The position numbers were made by a program, and so were the translations under genes. Of a DNA stretch of 64,000 nucleotides, positions 50,501-64,000 are shown piece after piece. Origin of the DNA: Magnolia sinica (taxonomy: Eukaryota; Streptophyta; Magnoliopsida; Magnoliales; Magnoliaceae); assembly GCF_029962835.1 (NCBI RefSeq), contig NC_080574.1:21612001-21676000 (forward strand), read 5' to 3'. Under the pieces are notes generated by a model that did no database searches, was not told the origin of the DNA, and saw only the letters and a list, made by a program, of their open reading frames with translations. Numbering within the stretch: position 1 is the stretch's first letter; every line of letters starts with the position of its first letter.

Positions 50501-53500
50501 GGTTTCAATCAATGAAAATCAGCCCAAATATATAAATTTGGTTTAGATCATTGAAAATCAACCCAAATATTTCATCAATTCGATTACCAATCATTTGGCT
50601 TCAAATATTACTTGTGTTGAATCAACGAAATGGCCTGAAGCATATGAAGGGTTTGGATTAGAAAACATATGCCGCATCATATGAATGCCTCGTAAAATCA
50701 TATAGGGCTCAATCAAACGAATGGTTTCGATCAATGAAAATCAGCCCAAATATATAAATTTGGCTTAGATCATTGAAAATCAACCCAAATATTTCATCAA
50801 TTGGATTACCAATCATCAGCCTTCGAATAGAAATTGGCTTGAATCAAGGAAATTGCCCGAAACATACGAAGGGTTTAGATCATGAAACATAGGCCAAGTC
50901 ATATGAATGGAATGAAAGATTGAATAGGGCTCAATCAAACGAGTGGTTTCGATCAATGAAAATCAGCCCAAATATATACAGTGATTGGTTTATATAATCG
51001 AAAATCAACCCGAATATATCATCAACTGAATAAATAAACATCAGCCTTCAAATATAACTCGCTTGTATCAACGAAATGGCGTGAAGCATATGAACGGTTT
51101 GGATAAAAAAACATAGCCAAATCATATGAATGCCTTGTAAAATCGTACAGGGCTCAACCAAACGAATGGTTTCGATCAATGAAAATCAGCCGAAGTATAT
51201 AAATTTGGTTTAGATCATTGAAAATCAACCTGAATATTTCCCCAATTGGATTACCAATCATTACCCTTCGAATATAAATTGGGTTGAATCAACGAAATAG
51301 CCCAAAACATCTGAAGGGTTTGGATCAGTAAACATAGGCTAAATCATATGATTTGCATAGAAGATAGAATAGGGCTCAATCAAGGGAATGGTTTGGATCA
51401 ATGAAAATCAACCTAAATTTATACAATGATTGGTTAATATCATTGAAAATCAACCCAAATATATCATAAATTGAATAAATAAACATCAGCCTTCGAATAT
51501 AATGTGGATAGAACCAACGAAATGGCCCGAAGCATATGAAGGGTTTAGATCAATAAATATATGCCAAATCGTATGAAGGACTTGGAAGATCGAATAGGGC
51601 TCAATCAAACGAATGGTTTCGATCAATGAAAATGCCCAAATATATAAATTTGGTTTAGGTCATTGAAAATCAACCAAAATATTTCATCAATTCGATTACC
51701 AATCATTTGGCTTCAAATAACCTGTGTTGAATCGACGAAATGGCCTGAAGCATATGAAGGGTTTGGATCAGAAAACATAGGACGAATCATATAAATGCCT
51801 TATAAAATCATATAGGGCTCAATCAAACGAATGGTTTCGATCAATGAAAATCAATTGAAATATATAAATTTGGTTTAGATTATTGAAAATCAACCCAAAT
51901 ATTTCACCAATTGGATTACCAATCATAATCGTTCGAATAGAACTTGGCTTGAATCAACAAAATAGCCTGAAGCATATGAAGGGATTATATTAGAAAACAT
52001 AGGCCTAATCATACGAATGGCATGGAAGATCGAATAGGGCTCAATCAAACGAGTGGTTTCGATCGATGAAAATCAGCCCAAATAAATAAAATTGGCCTGA
52101 AGCATATCAAGGGTTCAGATCAGTAAGCATAGGCCAAATCATATGAATGGCTTGGAAGATCTAACAGGGCTCAATCAAACGAATGGTTTCAATCAATGAA
52201 AATCAGCCCAAATAAATAAAATTGGTTTAGATCATAGAAAATAAACTCTAATATTTCATTAATTGGATTACCAATCATCAGGCTTCGAATATAACTTGTG
52301 TTGAATCACCAAAATGGCCCGAAGCATGTGAAGCTTTCGGATCAGAAAACATAAGCCAAATCATGTGATTGGCTTGGAAGATAGAATAGGGCTCAATCAA
52401 ATGAATGGTTTCGATCAATGAAAATCAGTCCAAACATATAAAATTGGTTTAGATCACTGAAAATCAACCCAAATATTTCATCAGTTAGATTACCAATCAT
52501 AAGCTTTCGAATAGACCTTCGCTTGAATCAGGGAAATTGCCCGAAACATACTAAGGGTTTAGATCATGAAACAAAGGCCAAATCATAGGAATGGAATGGA
52601 AGATCGAATAGGGCTCAATCAAACAAGTAGTTTCGATCAATGAAAATCAGCGCAAACATATACAGTGATTGGTTTATACAATCGAAAATCAACCCGAATA
52701 TATCATCAATTGAATAAATAAACATCAGCCTTCGAATAGAACTCGCTTGTATCAACGAAACGGCGTGAAGCATATGAAGGGTTTGGATCAGAAAACATAA
52801 GACAAATCATATGAATGACTTGGAAGATAAAATAGAGCTCAATGAAACGAATGGTTTCGATCAACGAAAATCACCCCAAATATATGAAATTGGTTTAGAT
52901 CATTGAAAATCAACCTGAATATTTCATCAATTGGATTACCAATCATCACCCTTCGAATATAAATTGAGTTGAATCAACGAAATAGCCCGAAACATATGAA
53001 GGGTTTGGATCAGTAAACATAGGCCTAATCATATGATTTGCACGGAAGATCGAATAGGGCTCAATCAAGGGAATGGTTTGCATCAATGACAATCAACCCA
53101 AATTTATATAATGATTGGTTGATATCATTGAAAATCAACCCAAATATATCATAAATTGAATAAATAAACATCAGCCTTTGAATATAACCTGGACAGAAAC
53201 AATGAAATGGCCCGAAGCATATGAAGGGTTTGGATCAATAAACATATGCCAAATCATATCAACGCCTTGGAAGATCGAATAGGGCTCAATCAAACGAATG
53301 GCTTCAATCACTAAAAATCAGACAAAATATATAAAATTAGTTTAGATAAGTGAAAATCAACCCAAATATTTCATGAATTCGATTACCAATCATCAGGCTT
53401 CGAATATTAACTTGTGTTGAATCAACGAAATGGCCTGAACCATATGAAGGGTTTGGATCGGAAAACATATGCCGAATCATATGAATGCCTTGTAAAATTG

Positions 53501-54339
53501 TATAGGGCTCAACCAAACGAATGGTTTCAATCAATGAAAATCAGCCCAAATATATAAATTTGGTTTAGATCATTGAAAATCAACCCAAATATTTCACCAA
53601 TTGGATTACCAATCATCATCCTTCGAATATAAATTGGGTTGAATTAACGAAATGGCTCGAAGCATATGAAGGGTTTGGATCAGTAAACATAGGCCGAATC
53701 ATAGGAATTGCATGGAAGATAGAATAGGGCTCACTCAAATGACTGGTTTGGATCAATGAGAACCAACCTAAGTATATATAATGATTGGTTTATATAATCG
53801 AAAATCAACCCAAATATATCATCAATTGAATAAATAAACATCAGCCTTCGAATATTACTTGCTTGTATCAACGAAATGGCGCGAACCATATGAAGAGTTT
53901 GGATCAGAAAACATAGGCCAAATCATATGAATTGGTTGGAAGATCGTATAGGGCTCAATCAAACGAATGGTTTCGATCAATAAAAATCAGCCCAAATATA
54001 TAAAATTGGTTTAGATCATTGAAAATTGACGCAAATATTTCTTCAATAGGATTACCAATCCATCAGCCTTCGGATAGAACTTGGCTTGAATCAACGAAAC
54101 GACCCGAATCATATGAAGGGATTACACCAAAAAACATAGGCCAAATCATACGAATGGCATGGAAGAGCGAATAGGGCTCAATGAAACGAGTGGTTTCGAT
54201 TGATGAAAATTGGCCGAAATATATATAATGATTGGTTTATATCATAGAAAAGCAACACATATATTATTAATTGAATAAATAAACATCAGCCTTTGAATAT
54301 ACCCTGGCTCGAATAAGCGAAATGGCCCGAAGCATATGA

Positions 54340-54450
54340 AGGGTTTAGATCAGTAAGTATAGGTCAAATCATATGAAGGGTTCAAATAGTAAGTATAGGC
54401 CAAATCATATGAAGGGTTCAGATCAGTAAGTATAGGCCAAATCATATAAA
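54340..54450. repeat. Local triplication of the 37-bp sub-repeat
   Basis: CATATGAAGGGTTCA..AGTAAGTATAGGCCAAAT, a 37-bp unit, occurs about three times in a row where normal monomers have one. The distance between flanking A monomers is 743 bp (54230 to 54973) and not ~668, an excess of about two 37-bp units. Confidence 0.85.
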
Positions 54451-57400
54451 GGGCTTGGAAGATCGAATTAGGCTCAATCAAATTAATGGTTTCAATCAAT
54501 GAAAATCAGCCCAAATATAAAAAAATTGGTTTAGATCATAGAAAGTAAACCCAAATATTTCATCAATTGGATTACCAATCATCAGGCTTCGAATATAACT
54601 CGTGTTGAATCAACAAAAATGGCCTGAAGCATATGAAGTGTTTGGATTAGAAAACATAGGCCAGATCATGTGATTGGCTTGGAAGATAGAATAGGGATCA
54701 ATCAAACAAATGGTTTCGATCAATTGAAATCAGCCCAAATATATAAAACGGGTTTAGATCATTGAAAATCAACCCAAATATTTCATCGATTGGATTACCA
54801 ATCATATCAACCTTCGAATAGAACTTGGCATGAATCACGAAATTGCCCGAAACATACGAAGGGTTTAGATCAAGAAACATATGCCAAATCATAAGAATGG
54901 AATGGAAGATCGAATAGGGCTCAATCAAATGAGTGGTTTCGATCAATGAAAATCAGCCCAAATATATACAGTGATTGGTTTATATAATCGAAAATCAACT
55001 CGAATATATCATCAATTGAGTAAGTAAACATCAGCCTTCGAATATAACTCCCTTGTATCAACGAAATGGCGCGAAGCAAATGAACGGTTTGGATCAGAAA
55101 ACATAGGCCAAATCATATGAATGACTTGGAAGATCGTATAGGGCTCAATGAAATGAATGGTATGAAAATTGGCCGAAATATATAAAATTGGTTTAAATCA
55201 TTGAAAATCAACCCGAATATTTCATCAATTGGATTACCAATCATCACCCTTAGAATATAAATTGGGTTCAATCAACGAAATGGCCCGAAACAAATGAAGG
55301 GTTTAGATCAGTAAACATAGGCCAAATCATATGATTTGCATAGAAGATCGAATAGGGCTCAATCAAGGGAATGGTTTCGATCAATGAAAATCAGCCCATA
55401 TATATATATATATTTATATAATGATTCGTTGATATCATTGAAAAGCAACCCAAATATATCATAAATTGAATAAAGAAACATCAGCCTTTGAATATAACCT
55501 GGAGAGAAACAATGAAATGGCCCGAAGCATATGAAGGGTTTGGATCAATAAACATATGCCAAATCATATCAACGACTTGGAAGATCGAATAGGGCTCAAT
55601 CAAACGAATGGCTTCGATCACTGAAAATCAGACAAAATATATAAAATTAGTTTAGATAAGTGAAAATCAACCCAAATATTTCATGAATTCAATTACCAAT
55701 CATTAGGCTTCAAATATAACTTGTGTTGAATCAACGAAATGGCCTGAACCATATGAAGGGTTTGGATAGGAAAACATATGCCGAATCATATGAATGCCTT
55801 GTAAAATTGTATAGGGCTCAACCAAACGAATGGTTTCGATCAATGAAAATCAGCCCAAATATATAAATTTGGTTTAGATCATTGAAAATCAACCCAAATA
55901 TTTCACCAATTGGATTACCAATCATCATCCTTTGAATATAAATTGGGTTGAATCAAAGAAATGACCCGAAGCATATGAAGGGTTTGGATCACTAAACATA
56001 GGCCAAATCATACGAATTCCATGGAAGATCGAATAGGGCTCAATCAAACGAGTGGTTTTGATCAATGAAAATCAGCCCAAATATATATAATGATTGGTTT
56101 ATATAATCGAAAATCAACCCAAATATATTATCAATTGAATAAATAAATATCAGCCTTCCAATATAACTCGCTTGTATCAACGAAATGGCGCGAACCATAT
56201 GAAGGATTTGGATCAGAAAACATAGGCCAAATCATATGAATGGGTTGGAAGATCATCTAGGGCTCAATCAAATGAATGGTTTCGATCAATGAAAATCAGC
56301 CAAAATATATAAAATTGGTTTAGATCATTGAAAATCAACCGAAATATTTCATCAATTCGATTACCAATCATCTGGCTTCGAATATAACTTGTGTTGAATC
56401 AACGAAATGGACTGAAGCATATGAAGGGTTTGGATCAGAAAACATATGCCGAATCATATGAATGCCGAGTAAAATCGTATAGGGCTCAATCAAACGAATG
56501 GTTTCGATCAATGAAAATCAACCCAAATATTTCACCAATTGGATTACCAATCATCATCCTTCGAATATAAATTGGGTTGAATCAACGAAATGACTCGAAG
56601 CATATAAAGGGTTTGGATCACTAAACATAGGCCAAATCATAGGAATTGCATGGAAGATCGAATAGGGCTCAATCAAACGAGTGGTTTCGATCAATGAAAA
56701 TCAGCCCAAATAGATATAATGATTGGTTTATATAATTGAAAATCAACCCAAATATATCATCAATTGAATAAATAAACATCAGCTTTCGAATATAAGTCGC
56801 TTGTATCAACAAAATGGCGCGAAGCATATGAAGGGTTTGAATCAGAAAACATAGGCCAAATCATATGAATGGGTTGGAAGATCGTATAGGGCTCAATCAA
56901 ACGAATGGTTTTGATAAATGAAAATCAGTCCAAATATATAAAATTGGTTTAGATCATGGAAAATCGGCGCAAATATTTCATCAATAGGATTACCAATCCA
57001 TCAACCTTCGAATAGAACTTGGCTTGAATCAAAGAAATGGCCCGAAGCATATGAAGGGATTATATCATAAAACATAGGCCTAATCAGATGAATGCCATGG
57101 AAGATTGAATAGGGCTCAATCAAACGAGTGTTTTCGATCGATGAAAATCAGTCGAAATATATATAATGACTAGTTTATATCATAGAAAATCGACATAAAT
57201 ATATTATTAATTAAAAAAATAAACATCAACCATAGAATAAACCCTGGCGTGAATCAGTGAAATGCCCCGAAGCATATGAAGGGTTCAGATTAGTAAGCAT
57301 AGGCCAAATCAAATGAATGGTTTGAAAGATCAAATAGGGCTCGAACAAACGAATGGTTTCAATCAATGAAAATCAGACCAAATATATAAAATTGGTTTAG

Positions 57401-60189
57401 ATCATTGAAAACCCAAATATTTCATCAATTGGATTACCAATCATCAGGCTTCGAATATAACTTGTGTTGAATCAACAAAATGGCCTGAAGCATTTGAAGG
57501 GTTTAGATCAGAAAACATATGTCGAATCATATGAACGACTTGTAGAATCATATAGGGCTCAATCAAATGGATGGTTTCGATCAATGAAAATCAGCCCAAT
57601 TAAATAAAATTGGTTTAGAACATTGAAAATCAACCCAAATATTTCATCAAATGGATTACCAATCATCAGCCTTTGAATAGAATTTGGCTTAATTCAGGGA
57701 AATTGCCCGATGCATATGAAGGGATTAGATTAAAAAACATAGGCCAAATCATACGAACGACATTGAAGATCGAATAGGGCTCAATAAACGACTCGTTTCG
57801 ATCGATGAAAATCAACCCAAATATATATAATGATTGGTTTATATAATCGAAAATCAACCTAAATATATTATCGATTGAATAAATAAACATCAGCCTTCGA
57901 ATATAACTCGTTTGTATCAATGAAATGGTGCGAAGTATATGAAGGTTTTGGATCAGAAAACATAGGCTAAATCATATGAATGGGTTGGAAGATCGTATAG
58001 GGCTCAATCACACGAATGGTTTCAATGAATGAAAATCAGCCCAAATATATAAAATTGATTTAGATCATTGAAAATCGACCCAAATATTTCATCAATAGGA
58101 TTACCAATCCATCATCCTTTGAAGAGAACTTGGCTTGAATAAACGAAATGGCCTAAAGCATATGAAGGGATTAAATCAAAAAACATAGGCCAAATCATAC
58201 GAATTGCATTGAAGATCGAATAGGGCTCAATAAAACGAGTGTTTTCGATCAATGAAAATCAGCCCAAATATATATAATGACTGGTTTATATAATCGAAAA
58301 TCAACCCAAATATATCATCAATTGAATAAACAAACATCAGCCTTTGAATATAACTCGCTTGTATCAACGAAATGGCGTGAAGAATATGAAGGGTTTGGAA
58401 CAGAAAACATAGGCCAAATCATATGAATGGGTTGGAAGATCGTATAGTGCTCAATCAAACGAATGATTTGGATCAATGAAATTCAGCCCAAATATATAAA
58501 ATTGGTTTAAATCATTGAAAATCAACTTGAATATCTCACCAATTGGATTACCAACCATCACCCTTCGATGATAAATTGGGTTGAATAAGGGAATTGCACG
58601 AAACATACTAAGTGTTTATATCATGAAACATAGGCTAAATCATATGAATGGAATGGAAGATCGAATAGGGCTCAATCAAACGAATGATTTCGATCAATGA
58701 AAAGCAGACCAAATGTATGAAATCAGTGAAAATCAACCCAAATATTTCATCAATTCGATTACCAATCATTAGGCTTCGAATATAACTTGTGTTGAATCAA
58801 TGAAATGACCCGAAGCATATGAAGGGTTTGGATCAGAAAACATAGGCAAAATCATTCGAATTGCATGGAAGATCAAATAGGGCTCAATCAAACGAATGGT
58901 TTGGATCAATGAAAATCAGCCCAAATATATATAATGATTCGTTGATATCATAGAAAATTAACCCAAATATATCATAAATTAAATAAATAAACATCAGCCT
59001 TGGAATATGACCTGGCTTGAATCAACGAAATGGCGAGAAGCATATGAAGGGTTTGGATCAGAAAGCATAGGCCAAATCATATGAATGGGTTGGAAGATCG
59101 TATAGGGCTCAATCAAACGAATGGTTTCGATCAATGAAAATCAGCCCAAATATATAAAATTGGTTTAGATCATTGAAAATCGACCCAAATATTTCATCAA
59201 TAGGATTACCAATCCATCACCCTTCAAAGATAACTTGGCTTGAATCAACGAAATGGCCCGAAGCATATGAAGGGATTAGATTAGAAAATATAGGCCAAAT
59301 TATACGAATGGTAAGGAAGATCGAATAGGGCGCAATCAAACGAGTGGTTTCGATCAATGAAAATCAGCCCAGATATATATAATGATTGGTTTATATCATA
59401 GAAAATAAACACAAATATATTATTAATTGAATAAATAAACATCAGCCTACGAATATACCCTGGTTTGAATCAGCGAAATGGCCCGAAGCATATGAACGGT
59501 TCAGATCAATAAGCATAGGCCAAATCATATGAATGGCTTGGAAGATCGAATAGGGTTCAATCAAACGAATGGTTTCAATCAATGAAAATCAGCTCAAATT
59601 CATAAAATGGGTTTAGATCTTTGAAAATAGACCCAAATATTTCATCAATTAGATTATGAATCATTAGGCTTCGAATATAAGTTGAATCAACAAAATGGCC
59701 TAAAGCATATGAAGGGAATGGATCAGAAAACATAGGCCAAATCATTTGAACGGCATGGAAGATAGAATAGGGCTCAATCGAACGAATGGTTTCAATCATT
59801 GAAAATCAGCCCAAATATATAAAATTGGTTTAGATCCTTAAAAATCAATCCAAATATTTCATCAATTGGATTTCCTATCATAGGCCTTCGAATAGTCCTT
59901 GGCTTGAATAAGGGAAATTGCCCGAAACATACGAAGGGTTTATATCTTTAAACAAAGGCCAAATCATATGAATGGAATGGAAGAACGAATAGGGCTCAAT
60001 CAAATGAGTGGTTTCGATCAATGAAAATCAGGCCAAATATATACAGTGATTGGTTTATATAATCGAAAATCAACCCAAATATATCATCAATTGAATAAAT
60101 AAACAATAGCCTTCGAATATAACTCGCTTGTATCAACGAAATGGAACGAAACATATGAAGGGTTCGAATAAAAAAATGAACGGTTTTGA

Positions 60190-60290
60190 TCAATGAAAAT
60201 CAGCCCAAATATATAAAATTGGTTTAGATCATTGAAAATCGACCCAAATATATAAAATTGGTTTAGATCATTGAAAATCGACCCAAATAT
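60190..60290. repeat. Local duplication of one sub-repeat
   Basis: A block of about 39 bp, CCCAAATATATAAAATTGG followed by TTTAGATCATTGAAAATC, is present twice in succession. It is a second example of copy-number change at the sub-repeat level. Confidence 0.85.
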
Positions 60291-63200
60291 TTCATCAATA
60301 GGATAACCAATCCATCAGCCTTCGAAGAGAACTTGGCTTGAATCAACGAAATGGCCTAAAGCATATGATGGGATTAGATCAGAAAACATAGGCCAAATCA
60401 TACGAATGGCATGGAAGATCGAATAGGGCTCAATCAAATGAGTGGTTTCGATCAAAGAAAATGAGCCCAAATATAAATAATGATTGGTTTTATCGAAAGT
60501 CAACCCAAATACATCATCAATTGAATAAATAAACATCAACCTTCAAATATAACTCGCTTGTATCAACGAAATGCGCAAAACATAAGAAGGGTTTGGATCA
60601 GAAAACATAGGCCAAATCATCTGAATCCGTTGGAAGATCATATAGGCCTCAATCAAACGAATGGTTTCGATTAATGAAAATCAGCCCATATATATATAAT
60701 TGGTTTAGATCATTGAAAATCGACCCAAATATTTCATCAATAGGATTACCAATCCATCAGCCTTTGAAGAGAACTTGGCTTGAATCAACTAAATGGCCCG
60801 AAGCATATGAAGGTATTAGATCAAAAAATATAGGCCAATTCATACGAATAGCAAGGAAGATCGAATAGAGCTCAATCAAACGAGTGGTTTCGAACAATGA
60901 AAATTAGCCCAAATATATATAATGATTGGTTTATATCATAGAAAATTAACACCAATATTTTATTAATTGAATAAATGAACATCAGCCTTTGAATATACCC
61001 TGGCTTGAATTAGCGAAATGGCCCGAAGCATATGAAGGGTTCAGATCAGTAAGCATAGGCCAAATCATATGAATGGTTTGGAAGATTGAATAGGGCTCAA
61101 TCAAACAAATGGTTTCAATCAATGAAAATCAGCCCAAATATATAAAATTGGTTTAGATCATTGAAAATAAACCCAAATATTTCATCAATTGGATTACCAA
61201 TCATCGGGCTTCGAATATAACTTGTGTTGAATCAACGAAATGGCCGGAAGCATATGAAGCGTTTGGATAAGAAAACATAGGCCAAATCATATGATTTGCT
61301 TGGAAGATAGAATAGGGCTCAATGAAACGAATGGTTTCGATAAATGAAAATCAGCCCAAATATATAAAATTGGTTTAGATCATTGAAAATCAACCCAAAT
61401 ATTTCATCAATTGAATAAATAAAAAACAGCCTTCGAATATAACTAGCTTGTATCAACGAAATGGCGCGAAGAATATGAAGGGTTTGGATCAGAAAACATA
61501 GTCCAAATGATATGAATGGGTTGGAAGATCGTATAGGGCTCAATCAAACAAATGGTTCCGATCAATAAAAATCAGCCCATACATATAAAATTGGTTTAGA
61601 TTATTGAAAATCAATTTCAAATAGGAAATAATCAAACGAATGGTTTGATCAATGAAAATCAACCCAAATATATCATCAATTGAATAAATAAACATCAGCC
61701 TTCGAATATAACTCACTTGTATCAAAGAAATGGCGCAAACCATACGAAGGGTTTGGATCAGAAAACATAGCCTAAATCATATGAATTGTTTGGAAGATTG
61801 TATAGGGCTCAATCAAACGAATGGTTTCGATCAATGAAAATCAGCCCTTATATATAAAATTGTTTAAGATCATTGAAAATCAACCCAAATATTTCATCAA
61901 TAGGATTACCAATCCATCAGCTGTCGAAGAGAACTTGGCTTGAAGCAACAAAAGGGCCCAAAGTAAATGAAGGGATTAGATCAGAAAATATAGGCCAAAT
62001 CATATGAATGACAAGGAAGATCGTATGGGGCTCAATCAAACGAGTGGTTTTGAACAATGAAAATCAACCCAAATATATATAATGATTGGTTTATATCGTC
62101 AAAAATGAACACTAATATATTATTAATTGAATAAATAAACATCAGCCTTCGAATATACCTGGCTTGTATCAACGAAATGGCGCAAATCATATGAATGGTT
62201 CAGATCAGTAAGCAGAGGCCAAATCATATGAATGGCTTGGAAGATCGAATAGGGCTCAATCAAACATATGGTTTGAATCAACGAAACTCAGCCCAAATAT
62301 ATAAAATTGGTTTAGATCATTGAAAATAAACCCAAATATTTCATCAATAGGATTACCAATCATCGGGCTTCGAATATAACTTGTGTTGAATCAACGAAAT
62401 GGCCCTAAGTATATGATGGGATTAGATAAGAAAACATAGGCCAAATCATGTGATTTGCTTGGAGGATAGAATAGGGCTCAATGAAATGAATGGTTTAGAT
62501 CAATGAAAATTAGCCCAAAAATATAAAATTGGTTTAGATCATTGAAAATCAACCCAAATATTTCATCAATTGGATTGCCAATCATAAGCCTTCAAATAGA
62601 CCTTGGCTTGAATTAGGGAAATTGCCCAAAACATACGAAGGGTTTAGATCATGAAACAAAGGCCAAGCCATATGAATGGAATGGAAGATCGAATAGGGCT
62701 CAATCAAACGAGTGGTTTCGATCAATGAAAATCAGCCCAAATATATACAGTGATTGGTTTATATAATCGAAAATCAACCCGAATATATCATCAATTGAAT
62801 AAATAAACATCAGCCTTCGAATATAACTCGCTTGTATCAACGAAATGGCGCCAAGCATATGAAGGGTTTGGATTGGAAAACATAGGCTAAATCATATGAA
62901 TGGCTTGGAAGATCGTATAGCCCTCAATCAAATGAATGGTTTCGATCAATAATAATCAGCCCAAATATATAAAATTGGTTTAGATGATTGAAAATCATCC
63001 CAAATATTTCATCAATTGGATTGCCAATAATCAGTTAGAATATAACTTGGCTTGAATCAACGAAATGGCCCAAGCATATGAAGGGATTAGATCAAGAAAA
63101 CATAGGCAAAATCATATGAATGGCTTGGAAAATCGAATAGGGCTCAATCAAACGAATGGTTTGATCAATGAAAATCAGCCCAAATATATATAATGATTGG

Positions 63201-64000
63201 TTTATATAATTGAAAATCAACCCAAATATATCATCAACTGCGAAGCATATGAAGCATTTGGATCACTAACATATAGGCCAAATCATATGAATGCTTCAAG
63301 ATCAAATAGGGCTCAATCAAACGAATGGTTTGATCAATGAAAATCAGCCAAAAAATATATAATGGGTTTATATAATCGAAAATCAACCCAAATATATAAA
63401 ATTGGTTTAGATGATTGAAAATCATCACCTTCGAATATAACTTGGCTTGAATCAATGAAATGGCCCGAAGCATTCAAGGATCAATAAACATAGGCCAAAT
63501 CATCCGAATGGCATGGAGGATCGAATAGGGCTCAATTTAACGAGTGGTTTCGATCAATGAAAAACAGCCCAAATGTATATAATGATTGGTTTATATAATC
63601 GAAAATCAACCCAAATATATCATCAATTGAATAAATAAACATCAGCCTTCGAATATACCCTGGCTTAAATAAGCGAAATGGCCTGAAGCATATAAAGGCT
63701 TCAGATCAGTAAACATAGGCCAAATCATATGAATGGCTTGGAAGATCGTATAGGGCTCAATCAAATGAATGGTTTCGATCAATAATAATCAGCCCAAATA
63801 TATAAAATTGGTTTAGATGATTGAAAATCATCCCAAATATTTCATCAATTGGATTGCCAATCATCACCCTTCGAATAGAAGGGTTTGGATCACTAAACAA
63901 AGGCCAAATCATATGAATGCCTTGGAAGATAGAAAAGGGCTCAACCAAATGAATGGTTTCGATCAATGAAAATCTGCCCGAATATATATGATTAGTTTAG

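Larger units (their letters stand above)
47541..64000. repeat. Satellite array 2: ~222-bp monomers in a five-monomer higher-order repeat
   Basis: About 74 tandem monomers of ~222 bp run to the window end. Type A monomers contain GATTGGTTTATAT and ATCAATTGAATAAATAAACA. Type B contain TTGGTTTAGATCATTGAAAA and CAATTGGATTACCAATCATC. GATTGG of successive A monomers starts at 47641, 48086, 48752, 49200, 49868, 50314, 50983 and 51428, alternating about 446 and 668 bp. That is the order A-B-A-B-B with a period of about 1,114 bp. Each monomer is itself about six drifted copies of a ~37-bp motif. Minus-strand frames stay open because 222 is divisible by three; they are not genes. The array is truncated by the window edge. 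Confidence 0.95.

Noticed and set aside
53337..63966. Repeated minus-strand frames of 65-84 codons
   Set aside because: They follow from a 222-bp period divisible by three in AT-rich satellite. The peptides are near-identical shadows of the repeat.
1..64000. CRISPR array, operon or prokaryotic defence system
   Set aside because: The sequence is plant nuclear DNA. The tandem repeats have no spacer-repeat structure of the CRISPR type and no associated genes.

Overview
This is nuclear DNA from a flowering plant. The evidence is one spliced gene with canonical GT/AG introns, TATA-driven plant-type promoters, many foldback (MITE-like) elements, LTR-type insertions and long satellite arrays. Many dispersed repeats carry the motif 'GTGGGCCCCACCATGATGTATGTG' in variant form. 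I associate this motif with magnoliid and other early-diverging angiosperm genomes, but that placement is an inference from memory and not a search result. No rRNA, tRNA, CRISPR, prokaryotic or viral gene was recognised.

Layout. 1-7.8 kb: intergenic DNA with several foldback elements and repeats rich in GAGCTCGAG or GACTCGAC motifs. 7.84-16.91 kb: a nested insertion. An outer TG..CA element with a 5-bp duplication (GTAGG) is itself interrupted by a 5.9-kb TG..CA element with its own 5-bp duplication (GCTGA). The inner element holds a GGGCC-rich minisatellite and pieces of amplified MITE. 16.9-27 kb: dense foldback elements, at least five with clear terminal inverted repeats, one of them split by about 1 kb of foreign DNA. 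27.06-30.1 kb: the only confident gene, a six-exon amino acid permease of the AAP3 type (484 residues, plus strand), with a TATA box, a G-box/ABRE and a CT-repeat leader. 30-43.9 kb: intergenic DNA with more foldback elements, including a 549-bp MITE inserted in a TA microsatellite inside another repeat, and degenerate tandem repeats. 43.9-64 kb: about 20 kb of satellite. The first part is four units of about 0.9 kb. The rest, to the window end, is about 74 monomers of ~222 bp arranged as a five-monomer higher-order repeat of ~1,114 bp.

Only the permease suggests a cellular function: proton-coupled amino acid uptake at the plasma membrane. Almost everything else is transposon or repeat biology. 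The most notable structure is the satellite, which shows three nested periodicities (about 37 bp, 222 bp and 1,114 bp) that can be read directly from the sequence. Short open frames elsewhere look like chance frames in repeats, and I do not call them genes.
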